A stretch of DNA of 35,502 nt from Psychrobacter raelei. GTDB lineage: Bacteria > Pseudomonadota > Gammaproteobacteria > Pseudomonadales > Moraxellaceae. The stretch is from assembly GCF_022631235.3 (NCBI RefSeq), contig NZ_CP100399.2:1-35502 (forward strand), read 5' to 3'. The notes under the pieces are model-generated. The model saw nothing but the letters and a program-made list of their open reading frames with translations. It made no database searches and was not told the origin of the DNA. Below, piece after piece: positions 27,086-34,212 of this stretch (position 1 is the first letter of the stretch; every line of letters begins with the position of its first letter). Made by a program: the position numbers and the translations under genes.

Positions 27086-27826
27086 GTGAGTGAATCAGAT
27101 CTGAAGCTGATGCGCTGTATGGATGAGTTACATATGCAATACCCTTTTGCAGGTAGCCGTATGATGCGTGATTTATTGAATCGTCAAGGACATCATATAG
27201 GACGACGTCATACACGTACTTTAATGAAGAAAATGGGCATTAATGCGTTATATCGTAAACCAAATCTAAGTCAGGCCAATCAAGCTCACCGTAAATATCC
27301 ATATCTGCTCAAAGGATTGGCTATTCAGCGCAGTAATCAAGTGTGGTCTACGGATATAACGTATATCCCTATGGCAAAAGGCTTTGTTTATTTATGTGCT
27401 GTGATTGATTGGCATAGCCGCAAGGTACTTGCGCATAGAGTATCGATTAGTATGGAGGTTACATTTTGCATAGAAACATTAAATGAAGCTATTGAAAAAT
27501 ATGGCCGACCTGAAGTCTTTAATACAGACCAAGGCAGTCAGTTTACCAGTGATGCATTTATTGATGTATTGAAATCAAATGGCATTCAAATCAGTATGGA
27601 TGGTAAAGGTCGATGGGTTGATAATGTGATGGTTGAACGATTATGGCGGAGCGTTAAATATGAAGAGGTGTATCTCAAAGCCTACAGCAATGTTTTGGAT
27701 GCGAAGAAGCAATTAAACGCATATTTTGAATTTTATAATTTGAAACGACCTCATTCGAGTCTGGACAAAATGACTCCAGATGAGTTTTACTATGACCAGC
27801 TACCACAACAAAATAAGGTAGCTTAA
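27086..27826 (+). CDS. IS3-family OrfB (DDE transposase)
   Basis: 246 residues from a GTG start, but the frame is open upstream to the slippery site at 26948, so the natural product is probably an OrfAB fusion. The rve integrase core has all three acidic residues: VWSTDITYIPM, FNTDQGSQFTS and VMVERLWRSVKYEEVYL (D, D and E). The end has the HSSLDKMTPDEFY motif. It is -1 relative to orfA. The stop is about 60 bp before the right end. It is intact. Confidence 0.92.
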   Translation: MSESDLKLMRCMDELHMQYPFAGSRMMRDLLNRQGHHIGRRHTRTLMKKMGINALYRKPNLSQANQAHRKYPYLLKGLAIQRSNQVWSTDITYIPMAKGFVYLCAVIDWHSRKVLAHRVSISMEVTFCIETLNEAIEKYGRPEVFNTDQGSQFTSDAFIDVLKSNGIQISMDGKGRWVDNVMVERLWRSVKYEEVYLKAYSNVLDAKKQLNAYFEFYNLKRPHSSLDKMTPDEFYYDQLPQQNKVA

Positions 27827-27925
27827 CTAGAGCAGAGTATCACTTATAAATAAGCTTTTAGTTGTTCAAACAAGTGGGACCACCTCTCACCTCCGCGCTT
27901 CATCAGAAAACTGAAGGAACCTCCA

Positions 27926-28729
27926 TTGAATCGAACTAATATTTTTTTTGGTGAATCGCATTCTGACTGGTTGCCTGTCAGAGGCGGAGAATCTGGTGAT
28001 TTTGTTTTTCGACGTGGTGACGGGCATGCCTTCGCGAAAATCGCACCTGCTTCCCGCCGCGGTGAGCTCGCTGGAGAGCGTGACCGCCTCATTTGGCTCA
28101 AAGGTCGAGGTGTGGCTTGCCCCGAGGTGATCAACTGGCAGGAGGAACAGGAGGGTGCATGCTTGGTGATAACGGCAATTCCGGGAGTACCGGCGGCTGA
28201 TCTGTCTGGAGCGGATTTGCTCAAAGCGTGGCCGTCAATGGGGCAGCAACTTGGCGCTGTTCACAGCCTATCGGTTGATCAATGTCCGTTTGAGCGCAGG
28301 CTGTCGCGAATGTTCGGACGCGCCGTTGATGTGGTGTCCCGCAATGCCGTCAATCCCGACTTCTTACCGGACGAGGACAAGAGTACGCCGCAGCTCGATC
28401 TTTTGGCTCGTGTCGAACGAGAGCTACCGGTGCGGCTCGACCAAGAGCGCACCGATATGGTTGTTTGCCATGGTGATCCCTGCATGCCGAACTTCATGGT
28501 GGACCCTAAAACTCTTCAATGCACGGGTCTGATCGACCTTGGGCGGCTCGGAACAGCAGATCGCTATGCCGATTTGGCACTCATGATTGCTAACGCCGAA
28601 GAGAACTGGGCAGCGCCAGATGAAGCAGAGCGCGCCTTCGCTGTCCTATTCAATGTATTGGGGATCGAAGCCCCCGACCGCGAACGCCTTGCCTTCTATC
28701 TGCGATTGGACCCTCTGACTTGGGGTTGA
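27926..28729 (+). CDS. strA: Streptomycin 3''-phosphotransferase APH(3'')-Ib
   Basis: 267 residues, matching the well-known StrA by recognition. The TTG start (as in the reference gene) follows GAAGGAA. The catalytic loop VVCHGDPCMPNFMVD (His-Gly-Asp with Asn) and the GLIDLGRLG metal motif are typical of aminoglycoside phosphotransferases. It phosphorylates streptomycin at 3''-OH in the cytoplasm. It overlaps strB by 3 bp (stop TGA and ATG share bases 28729) and is co-transcribed. The IS 40 bp upstream separates it from tnpR and may supply or block its promoter. Confidence 0.98.
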   Translation: MNRTNIFFGESHSDWLPVRGGESGDFVFRRGDGHAFAKIAPASRRGELAGERDRLIWLKGRGVACPEVINWQEEQEGACLVITAIPGVPAADLSGADLLKAWPSMGQQLGAVHSLSVDQCPFERRLSRMFGRAVDVVSRNAVNPDFLPDEDKSTPQLDLLARVERELPVRLDQERTDMVVCHGDPCMPNFMVDPKTLQCTGLIDLGRLGTADRYADLALMIANAEENWAAPDEAERAFAVLFNVLGIEAPDRERLAFYLRLDPLTWG

Positions 28730-29565
28730 TGTTCATGCCGCCTGTTTTTCCTGCTCATTGGCACGTTTCGCAACCTGTTCTCATTGCGGACACCTTTTCC
28801 AGCCTCGTTTGGAAAGTTTCATTGCCAGACGGGACTCCTGCAATCGTCAAGGGATTGAAACCTATAGAAGACATTGCTGATGAACTGCGCGGGGCCGACT
28901 ATCTGGTATGGCGCAATGGGAGGGGAGCAGTCCGGTTGCTCGGTCGTGAGAACAATCTGATGTTGCTCGAATATGCCGGGGAGCGAATGCTCTCTCACAT
29001 CGTTGCCGAGCACGGCGACTACCAGGCGACCGAAATTGCAGCGGAACTAATGGCGAAGCTGTATGCCGCATCTGAGGAACCCCTGCCTTCTGCCCTTCTC
29101 CCGATCCGGGATCGCTTTGCAGCTTTGTTTCAGCGGGCGCGCGATGATCAAAACGCAGGTTGTCAAACTGACTACGTCCACGCGGCGATTATAGCCGATC
29201 AAATGATGAGCAATGCCTCGGAACTGCGTGGGCTACATGGCGATCTGCATCATGAAAACATCATGTTCTCCAGTCGCGGCTGGCTGGTGATAGATCCCGT
29301 CGGTCTGGTCGGTGAAGTGGGCTTTGGCGCCGCCAATATGTTCTACGATCCGGCTGACAGAGACGACCTTTGTCTCGATCCTAGACGCATTGCACAGATG
29401 GCGGACGCATTCTCTCGTGCGCTGGACGTCGATCCGCGTCGCCTGCTCGACCAGGCGTACGCTTATGGGTGCCTTTCCGCAGCTTGGAACGCGGATGGAG
29501 AAGAGGAGCAACGCGATCTAGCTATCGCGGCCGCGATCAAGCAGGTGCGACAGACGTCATACTAG
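28729..29565 (+). CDS. strB: Streptomycin 6-phosphotransferase APH(6)-Id
   Basis: 278 residues, recognised as StrB. LHGDLHHENIMFSSRG is the catalytic loop and LVIDPVGLVGE is the metal-binding part. It phosphorylates streptomycin at the 6-OH; strong resistance usually needs both strA and strB. ATG 28729 overlaps the strA stop, giving translational coupling. It ends 25 bp before the right terminal repeat. No truncation is seen. Confidence 0.98.
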   Translation: MFMPPVFPAHWHVSQPVLIADTFSSLVWKVSLPDGTPAIVKGLKPIEDIADELRGADYLVWRNGRGAVRLLGRENNLMLLEYAGERMLSHIVAEHGDYQATEIAAELMAKLYAASEEPLPSALLPIRDRFAALFQRARDDQNAGCQTDYVHAAIIADQMMSNASELRGLHGDLHHENIMFSSRGWLVIDPVGLVGEVGFGAANMFYDPADRDDLCLDPRRIAQMADAFSRALDVDPRRLLDQAYAYGCLSAAWNADGEEEQRDLAIAAAIKQVRQTSY

Positions 29566-29590
29566 ATATCAAGCGACTTCTCCTATCCCC

Positions 29591-29671
29591 TGGGAACACA
29601 TCAATCTTACCGGAGAATATCGTTGGCCAAAGCCTTAGCGTAGGATTTCGCCCTCTCCCGCAAACGACCCC
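29591..29671 (-). repeat. Right 81-bp inverted repeat of Tn5393
   Basis: Begins TGGGAACACATCAATCTTAC and ends CGCAAACGACCCC. It matches the left repeat except at 4 positions. Confidence 0.95.
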
Positions 29672-29680
29672 ATTATGAGT

Positions 29681-29704
29681 GTACGGCATTGATGGCAGGG
29701 GTCA
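29681..29704 (+). mobile_element. Orphan IS3-type end next to Tn5393
   Basis: GCATTGATGGCAGGGGTCA resembles the ends at 12359 and 12566. No transposase is attached: the Tn5393 terminus lies 9 bp to its left. Same orientation as the copies at 12336-12566. Confidence 0.6.
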
Positions 29705-29752
29705 TCTTTAAGCTGGCTGATTAGACCCACTATGAGAATTAGGATAATAAAA

Positions 29753-30571
29753 GTGAATAAAATAATATTTTTAGCATTGACGAGTTTAATTTTAAATGGA
29801 TGCAGTCAAGCTGTTACTACACAGCCACCAATTCCTAAAGTCGTTGAATTACCAAAAGTTAATTCAAAGCCAGTTACGATGAAAGCCATTGATTGGTCAA
29901 AAATTGATAAGCCAAATAATCTTATCGTTGATAATTTTCCTAAGGAAGTGATCCAACGCTATCAAATTGATGACGTCATGATGCAAGCCGTTATGTCAGA
30001 CTCTAAAGTAAGTAAGGAACAAGCGATGAGGATTTTGGCAATGCAAGGCGGGGTTCAAGACGAGGGTGTATTGCAAGGTTTATTTGATCAACTGGGTGAC
30101 GATCTAGTGGGAGCAAGCTGGGGATTTGCAACATCTGACCAAAAAGGCATTAGAAAAGCTGATAAACCCGTCAGTGATGAAGAAGCTGTTAGAGACTATC
30201 GTTTGTTTATTATGACAAAACCCAATGTGAAGGCAGAAATTCATCATTATGTATTTACCAGCAGTGATGCTAAGGATTTTAGCCTTCCGATTCAAATATT
30301 ACCGACAAATAACCGCTCAGCGGATGAATCAGCGGCTATTTATAGTGATCAAAAAGTGTCTGAAGAAATTACCAGCTTGATTAGAAATAAGTACCGTGGT
30401 GAATTGCAAGCAATTGGCTATACCCCTGTCGACCAAACGACAAGCGTGATGATTTTCTTTCCAGAGGGCAAACCTAGTCAAGCTACTTTAGATAAACTAG
30501 AGGCTGAATTAGAATCATTAACTAGCTTAGACATATCGATTGAAATACTTGCCGGTAGAATGATTTTCTAG
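29753..30571 (+). CDS. Putative lipoprotein of unknown function
   Basis: 272 residues from a GTG start with AGGA 8 nt upstream; an ATG 21 bp earlier (29732) would add seven residues but lacks a Shine-Dalgarno. The signal peptide MNKIIFLALTSLILNGC ends in a lipobox, so Cys17 should be lipidated. The rest is soluble, with no domain I recognise; it has a helical part (RYQIDDVMMQAVMSDSKVSK) and a C-terminal alpha/beta part that ends SLDISIEILAGRMIF. Low GC fits the plasmid backbone. It is convergent with the beta-lactamase gene. Confidence 0.7.
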   Translation: MNKIIFLALTSLILNGCSQAVTTQPPIPKVVELPKVNSKPVTMKAIDWSKIDKPNNLIVDNFPKEVIQRYQIDDVMMQAVMSDSKVSKEQAMRILAMQGGVQDEGVLQGLFDQLGDDLVGASWGFATSDQKGIRKADKPVSDEEAVRDYRLFIMTKPNVKAEIHHYVFTSSDAKDFSLPIQILPTNNRSADESAAIYSDQKVSEEITSLIRNKYRGELQAIGYTPVDQTTSVMIFFPEGKPSQATLDKLEAELESLTSLDISIEILAGRMIF

Positions 30572-30582
30572 CAGAAACAGTA

Positions 30583-30636
30583 TGCCTATTGTGAACCAAT
30601 CAGGCTCATTCACTGGTTCGGTTCCCTATACAGGCA
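30583..30636. terminator. Imperfect hairpin between convergent genes
   Basis: TGCCT pairs with AGGCA and GAACCA with TGGTTC around an AT-containing loop. No T-run follows, so termination is only a possibility for the lipoprotein gene or bla. Confidence 0.35.
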
Positions 30637-30652
30637 TCGAACTATAAATAAA

Positions 30653-31549
30653 TCAGTTACGGCTATTCTCCATTAATATTGTCTTCGCTATTTGCTCACC
30701 AATTTTTGCAATGACAGCATTTCTTTCTTCAAACGAGGCGTCTGTCTCTGTAATGTATAGAGCGGCTACGATAGGCTTGCGATTTGGAGGCCACATCACC
30801 GCAGTAATAGCACGCGACCCATAACCACCAGCGCCTGTTCTATCTGCTACTATCCAGTCACTTGGAACGCCTTTACGAAACAATGCATCGCCAACCTCAT
30901 TACCTTTAAGCCAAGATTCTAGTTGTTGACGAGATTTGATAGATAGTGTTTCGTCAATTAGTAACTTTTCAAGTGTCGTTACCATTGCAATTGGTGTTGT
31001 CGTGTCTCGCTTATCTCCAGGCACCGCTTCGTTAAGTTCTGTTTCCCAGCGATCAAGGCGCGTAGTATCGTCGCCAATGGAACGCAAAAATTTCGTTAGA
31101 GCCTTAGGTCCACCAATCGCTTGTAGAATAAAATTGGCAGCTGAATTATCACTGGTTGATAATGTGGCCTGACACAGCTCTGCGAGCGACATCCCTTTTT
31201 TACCCACATGTTTTTCTGTTACAGGTGAGTATGTAACGAGATTGCTTTCAGAGAATCTCACAACTCTATCAATTCTTTCTTTACCTAGATCAACTCTTTG
31301 AAGAACGTTTGCACAGGCAAGTGTTTTAAAGGTACTACTTAGAGGAAAACGTTCATTAGATTTATGTTCCCAACGTTTTCCCGTTTCCAAATCATGCACA
31401 GCTAGACCAATTCTAGCGCCTAATTCAGTTTCAGCATTGGTAACCGCTTCAAGTACTGAGTCTGTTGCATTAGCATTTAATGATAGCGTGAGACATAAAA
31501 AAGTAATTACTACGCTAAAAAAACTAGCCTTGTGTTTACGTACGTCCAT
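30653..31549 (-). CDS. bla: Class A beta-lactamase, RTG-type carbenicillinase (CARB/PSE-like)
   Basis: 298 residues with a signal peptide cleaved near Ala-Asn-Ala|Thr (about 28). Class A motifs: STFK (Ser72), SDN (133-135), Glu169 in RWETELN, and RTG (237-239) instead of the usual KTG or RSG. RTG marks the RTG sub-group of carbenicillinases known from Acinetobacter, Psychrobacter and relatives. It hydrolyses penicillins and carbenicillin in the periplasm. It is not in a visible gene cassette: no attC is seen. Codon use is AT-rich, matching the backbone, so it looks long resident rather than new. A GGAAAG lies about 12 nt upstream of the start. The exact allele cannot be named by eye. Confidence 0.95.
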   Translation of the reverse strand: MDVRKHKASFFSVVITFLCLTLSLNANATDSVLEAVTNAETELGARIGLAVHDLETGKRWEHKSNERFPLSSTFKTLACANVLQRVDLGKERIDRVVRFSESNLVTYSPVTEKHVGKKGMSLAELCQATLSTSDNSAANFILQAIGGPKALTKFLRSIGDDTTRLDRWETELNEAVPGDKRDTTTPIAMVTTLEKLLIDETLSIKSRQQLESWLKGNEVGDALFRKGVPSDWIVADRTGAGGYGSRAITAVMWPPNRKPIVAALYITETDASFEERNAVIAKIGEQIAKTILMENSRN

Positions 31550-31672
31550 GATGAGTTAACTTTCCTTTTGGATCAAATTTTTAGATTATATAATATGTAA
31601 TTAACAAGTATATTTAATAGCATAATTATATCTCATTCATTATTAACTTAGCTTATTTTGGATTGTTGATTT

Positions 31673-31780
31673 TAGGGTATACCCTAGTGGAACCACCTAA
31701 AAACGCCTTATAAAATATTAATAGACCACCTAAAATAGACTGATATAGTAGAACTACTTATAACAGACTATTTTGGGTGT
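31673..31780. promoter_or_regulatory. Palindromic array upstream of the serine recombinase (possible res site)
   Basis: Contains the perfect palindrome TAGGGTATACCCTA (31673-31686), then ACCACCTAAAA (31692-31702), ACCACCTAAAATAGACT (31725-31741), and the inverted AGACTATTTTGGGTG (31765-31779). Ordered dyads and repeats directly upstream of a resolvase gene are typical of res sites and also of its promoter. Confidence 0.5.
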
Positions 31781-31782
31781 TT

Positions 31783-32415
31783 ATGTTTATTAGAGCCTAC
31801 CTTCGTGCCTCAACCAAGGATCAAGACGCCAATCGTGCTAAAGATGAACTTATTGCTTTTGCTAGAGAGCATGGCCATAAAATCGCAGCATTCTATACTG
31901 AGAACGAGTCAGGAGCGACGCTAGAACGTCCACAGCTCATGCAGCTCATTGATGATGCCTCTGAGGGCGATGTGATCTTAGTTGAACAGATAGACCGTTT
32001 GGCACGTTTAAATCAAACTGATTGGGATACCTTAAAGAGAAAACTATCAGCCAAACGTCTTTCTGTGGTGTCTAAAGAGCTTCCAACGTCATATATGGCA
32101 TTACAACAGGGTAATAGCTCGGAGTTTATGGAAAGCGTACTACGCTCTATAAATGACATGCTACTTGATATGCTGGCAGCCATTGCCAGAAAGGATTATG
32201 AGGATAGACGTAACCGTCAAATGCAAGGTATTGCACGCGCTAAAGCTCAAGGTAAATATAAAGGGCGGGGGAAGGACATGGAAAAGCGTAAAATTATTGC
32301 CAGTCTTCTAAAATCAGGCCACAGCTACTCTGATATTCAACAGACTGTGAAGTGTTCAAGACAATTGATTGCTGAGGTTTCAAAGGCATCAAAGCCAATA
32401 TCCTCCTCTATATAA
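31783..32415 (+). CDS. Serine recombinase (resolvase family)
   Basis: 210 residues from ATG 31783; a GTG two codons upstream is possible. The N-terminal catalytic domain has IRAYLRASTKDQDANRAKDE (Ser in RAST), VEQIDRLARL and a DNA-binding C-terminal helix-turn-helix (YSDIQQTVKCSRQLIAEVSK). It is like resolvases of small plasmids and IS-like units, with a likely role in multimer resolution or an inversion event. The dyads at 31673-31780 would be its site. It is convergent with higA. Confidence 0.85.
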   Translation: MFIRAYLRASTKDQDANRAKDELIAFAREHGHKIAAFYTENESGATLERPQLMQLIDDASEGDVILVEQIDRLARLNQTDWDTLKRKLSAKRLSVVSKELPTSYMALQQGNSSEFMESVLRSINDMLLDMLAAIARKDYEDRRNRQMQGIARAKAQGKYKGRGKDMEKRKIIASLLKSGHSYSDIQQTVKCSRQLIAEVSKASKPISSSI

Positions 32416-32434
32416 TCTGAAGAATATATTCAGA
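32416..32434. terminator. Short inverted repeat between convergent recombinase and higA
   Basis: TCTGAA (32416-32421) and TTCAGA (32429-32434) flank an AT loop. It overlaps the higA stop and follows the recombinase stop. A weak terminator, if any. Confidence 0.3.
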
Positions 32435-32732
32435 CAGTAAAGCCAATATGCTTCCCCGTTGGCAGCTCCACATCAATACGAAGCTTACCACCCATGGCTT
32501 CAACATATTTTTTCATGGTTGAGATTTTAAGGTCATTGCCACGGTTTTCTATAGCAGATAGTGAAGGCTGCTTAATACCCAAAGTTTGAGCAAGTTCTTT
32601 TTGAGAGATTTCAAGCTCCTCTCGGATGCGGTAGAGTTGGTTTTCCAAAAATAGCTGCTCGGCCAGTTGCTGAATACGCGCCTGGCTGTCTAAAGAGCAC
32701 TCTGCTAATAGCTCTTGTAATGTCTTAGTCAT
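32430..32732 (-). CDS. higA: HigA-type antitoxin (XRE helix-turn-helix)
   Basis: 100 residues from ATG 32732 (MTKTLQELL). GGGGGA lies 8 nt upstream on the minus strand and the start is 1 nt beyond the toxin stop, so the two are coupled. The C-terminal two thirds is a XRE DNA-binding domain (ISQKELAQTLGIKQPSLSAIENRG), and the end resembles known Acinetobacter plasmid HigA2-like antitoxins. It neutralises HigB and represses the operon. It is downstream of the toxin, the usual HigBA order. Confidence 0.88.
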   Translation of the reverse strand: MTKTLQELLAECSLDSQARIQQLAEQLFLENQLYRIREELEISQKELAQTLGIKQPSLSAIENRGNDLKISTMKKYVEAMGGKLRIDVELPTGKHIGFTV

Positions 32733-32733
32733 G

Positions 32734-33081
32734 TTATAAATCCCCCAAGGTTTTAAGGTGATACTCATACTGCTGATCGGCTGTGGCTAGCATTTCTTTA
32801 TAAAAGCGCTTGTTATTACCCTTATCACCGATACAAAGTACAATCGCTTGCCTTTTCGGATCAAATGCGAAAAAGGCTCTCAGTGGTTTACCTCGATGCT
32901 GGACCCGAAGCTCTTTCATGTTGGTAAACTTTGAGTCATATACAGTGTCCACTAAAGGGCGCCCTAGGCTTGGGCCTTGCTGCTGTAAAACCACTAAAGC
33001 GGCAAGCACCTTCTCTTGTGTCGATTGATCTTGCTGATAAAGCCAATCATTGAATAGATCGGTTGTGATGACAGTCCACAT
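32734..33081 (-). CDS. higB: HigB-type toxin (RelE/ParE family, Gp49-like)
   Basis: 115 residues. RVQHRGKPLRAFFAFDPKRQ and IVLCIGDKGNNKRFYKEML are typical of the Gp49/HigB toxins that cut mRNA at the ribosome. It is first in the operon, before higA. The palindrome at 33093-33112 is 11 bp upstream of its ATG. Together with higA it stabilises the plasmid by killing or arresting cells that lose it. Confidence 0.88.
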   Translation of the reverse strand: MWTVITTDLFNDWLYQQDQSTQEKVLAALVVLQQQGPSLGRPLVDTVYDSKFTNMKELRVQHRGKPLRAFFAFDPKRQAIVLCIGDKGNNKRFYKEMLATADQQYEYHLKTLGDL

Positions 33082-33092
33082 ATAAAACCATA

Positions 33093-33112
33093 ATATAGAT
33101 TATAGTCTATAT
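33093..33112 (-). promoter_or_regulatory. Palindromic operator/promoter of higBA
   Basis: ATATAGA (33093-33099) and TCTATAT (33106-33112) flank TTATAG; on the minus strand the centre reads TATAAT, a -10 box. A repressor on this dyad would block the promoter directly, as expected for HigA autoregulation. Confidence 0.6.
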
Positions 33113-33124
33113 ACTACTCCTAAT

Positions 33125-33211
33125 AAATGCTCATGACAACTGTGATACTTAGCTACTCTTTAACAAGTAAAGGTTTTGCTCGTTAAAACCTAACTATCCA
33201 TGAGAGCATTT
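33125..33211 (-). terminator. Nested inverted repeats after the HTH gene
   Basis: Inner arms AGGTTTT (33171-33177) and AAAACCT (33185-33191); outer arms AAATGCTCATG (33125-33135) and CATGAGAGCATTT (33199-33211). It follows the stop of the 33210 gene. No strong T-run, so termination is only likely. Confidence 0.4.
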
Positions 33212-33776
33212 ACAAAGACAAGCTCCACCATCTTTTCTTGCCCTTAGTGTTGATAGCTTCTTGATTAGTAGCAGGTTTTGAATTTGACTCAGAACTTACT
33301 ATTTCACTGTCTCCCTGATTGTCCTTGGAGTTGTTTTCGTCTTGAGAGATGCTCGATCCTGATAAGCTACCTTTCATCTCTAATAGCTTAGTTTGTGCAA
33401 AGTCCTGAATACTAGCATTCGCTTTGTCCAAGCTCTTACTTAACTGGTCAATTTGCTTTTGGTAATTTTCAACCAACTGCTTGTGATGATCCACCTGCTG
33501 CTGCAGGTGGACGTTTTTTAGTTTTTCCATCTCTAATTCATGTTTTAGCTGAACGTTTTCCTGTTCAGCTTCACTGTTCACTGGCGTCCATTGGACATTA
33601 TTTTCATTTTGTTCAGTACGTTCAGTGCTTGGTGGGTTCCCAAACACCCGTAACATTTCAGTAGTATCGATTTTCTTGTCTGAATTTCTTGAAAGCTCGC
33701 CATCATCTATCTTTTTGTAGATTGTGGTCCTTGATACACCCCATCTTTTTGATGCTTCTGATACTGATATGTTCAC
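33210..33776 (-). CDS. Plasmid DNA-binding protein (helix-turn-helix plus coiled coil)
   Basis: 188 residues. The N-terminal helix-turn-helix ISVSEASKRWGVSRTTIYKK (residues 3-22) is like MerR/excisionase type. A long coiled coil follows from about residue 68 to 125 (LKHELEMEKLKNVHLQQQVD.., QKQIDQLSKSLDKA), then a polar tail rich in Ser, Asn and Glu that ends GKKRWWSLSL. Very similar layouts, including the Trp-rich end, occur in the 'replication DNA-binding protein' genes of Acinetobacter and Psychrobacter plasmids, usually right after rep. Here it is downstream of rep only if one crosses the csbD/cinA module and the IS. Role unknown: copy control or segregation is inferred. Confidence 0.75.
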   Translation of the reverse strand: MNISVSEASKRWGVSRTTIYKKIDDGELSRNSDKKIDTTEMLRVFGNPPSTERTEQNENNVQWTPVNSEAEQENVQLKHELEMEKLKNVHLQQQVDHHKQLVENYQKQIDQLSKSLDKANASIQDFAQTKLLEMKGSLSGSSISQDENNSKDNQGDSEIVSSESNSKPATNQEAINTKGKKRWWSLSL

Positions 33777-34021
33777 ATAGCCTCTCTTTGTTCAATGATG
33801 TCCTCTGATGTATACCTAGTACAGTATCATAGTTGTTCTAGATGGTTGTCCAATTTCACCGAAGGGCATATACTAAAACTACCTAAAAAGGGTTCAATTA
33901 ACATCCTTATACTTTGTTATAGCCTCTAATAAAGGGGCATAAATTTAGGTTTAGCCTAAACTAAAAATGGAATAGCTCATATCCCATAAGATATGAAGTA
34001 AAATTATAACGGGACAAAAAT

Positions 34022-34183
34022 ATGCGCCAGAAAAAACAAATGACCAAACTTAAAAAATTTAAGAATACTAAAGATGCTATAAAGATTGCAGAAAAGATAC
34101 AACTGGTTCAGATCAGGATGCTATTCATAGCTATCCTTACTATTTTATTAATAGGGTTAGGCATTAGTTTTATAAGAAATTGA
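34022..34183 (+). CDS. Small membrane protein, hypothetical
   Basis: 53 residues: a basic N-terminus (MRQKKQMTKLKKFKNTKDAI..) and one membrane helix (MLFIAILTILLIGLGISFI) ending in RN. A weak ACGGGA lies upstream. It sits in the 430-bp gap between the HTH gene and the IS256-family element and ends 11 bp before the split hairpin. No family known to me. The layout is like small plasmid or toxin-like peptides, but nothing more supports that. Confidence 0.4.
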   Translation: MRQKKQMTKLKKFKNTKDAIKIAEKIQLVQIRMLFIAILTILLIGLGISFIRN

Positions 34184-34188
34184 CATAC

Positions 34189-34212
34189 AAAAAAACCGCA
34201 TTTTAAAAAATG
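34189..34212. terminator. Left half of split csbD terminator and left copy of the IS target duplication
   Basis: A-run 34189-34195 and stem half AACCGCATTTT (34194-34204), then AAAAAATG (34205-34212). The partner half is at bases 3-13 of the window and the second duplication copy at bases 1-8. Confidence 0.75.

Larger units (their letters stand above)
26606..27887 (+). mobile_element. IS3-family insertion sequence, 1282 bp, inside Tn5393
   Basis: Outer ends AGAGGTGG and CCACCTCT and an inner shared motif TTTGAACAAC give imperfect inverted repeats. The direct duplication CAC (26603-26605 and 27888-27890) is 3 bp, as expected for IS3. It carries orfA and orfB with a slippery site between. It sits between tnpR and strA, the place where IS1133 or IS6100 is found in other Tn5393 variants. 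Low GC sets it apart from the transposon. Confidence 0.88.
22917..29671 (+). mobile_element. Tn5393 (Tn3 family) with streptomycin resistance, interrupted by an IS3-family element
   Basis: Complete 81-bp inverted repeats flank tnpA, tnpR, strA and strB. The length is 6755 bp; removing the 1282-bp IS and its 3-bp duplication leaves 5470 bp, which equals the size I recall for IS-free Tn5393c. The whole block is GC-rich compared with both sides, except for the IS. Flanking 5-bp sequences are TTGAA and ATTAT, so no target duplication survives. Confidence 0.95.

Noticed and set aside
28729..29565. Additional resistance genes such as tet next to strB
   Set aside because: None found; strB is followed directly by the transposon end.
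30583..30636. Possible integron attC site after the lipoprotein gene, next to bla
   Set aside because: The hairpin is imperfect and lacks the GTTRRRY/RYYYAAC core pair, and no integrase is present.
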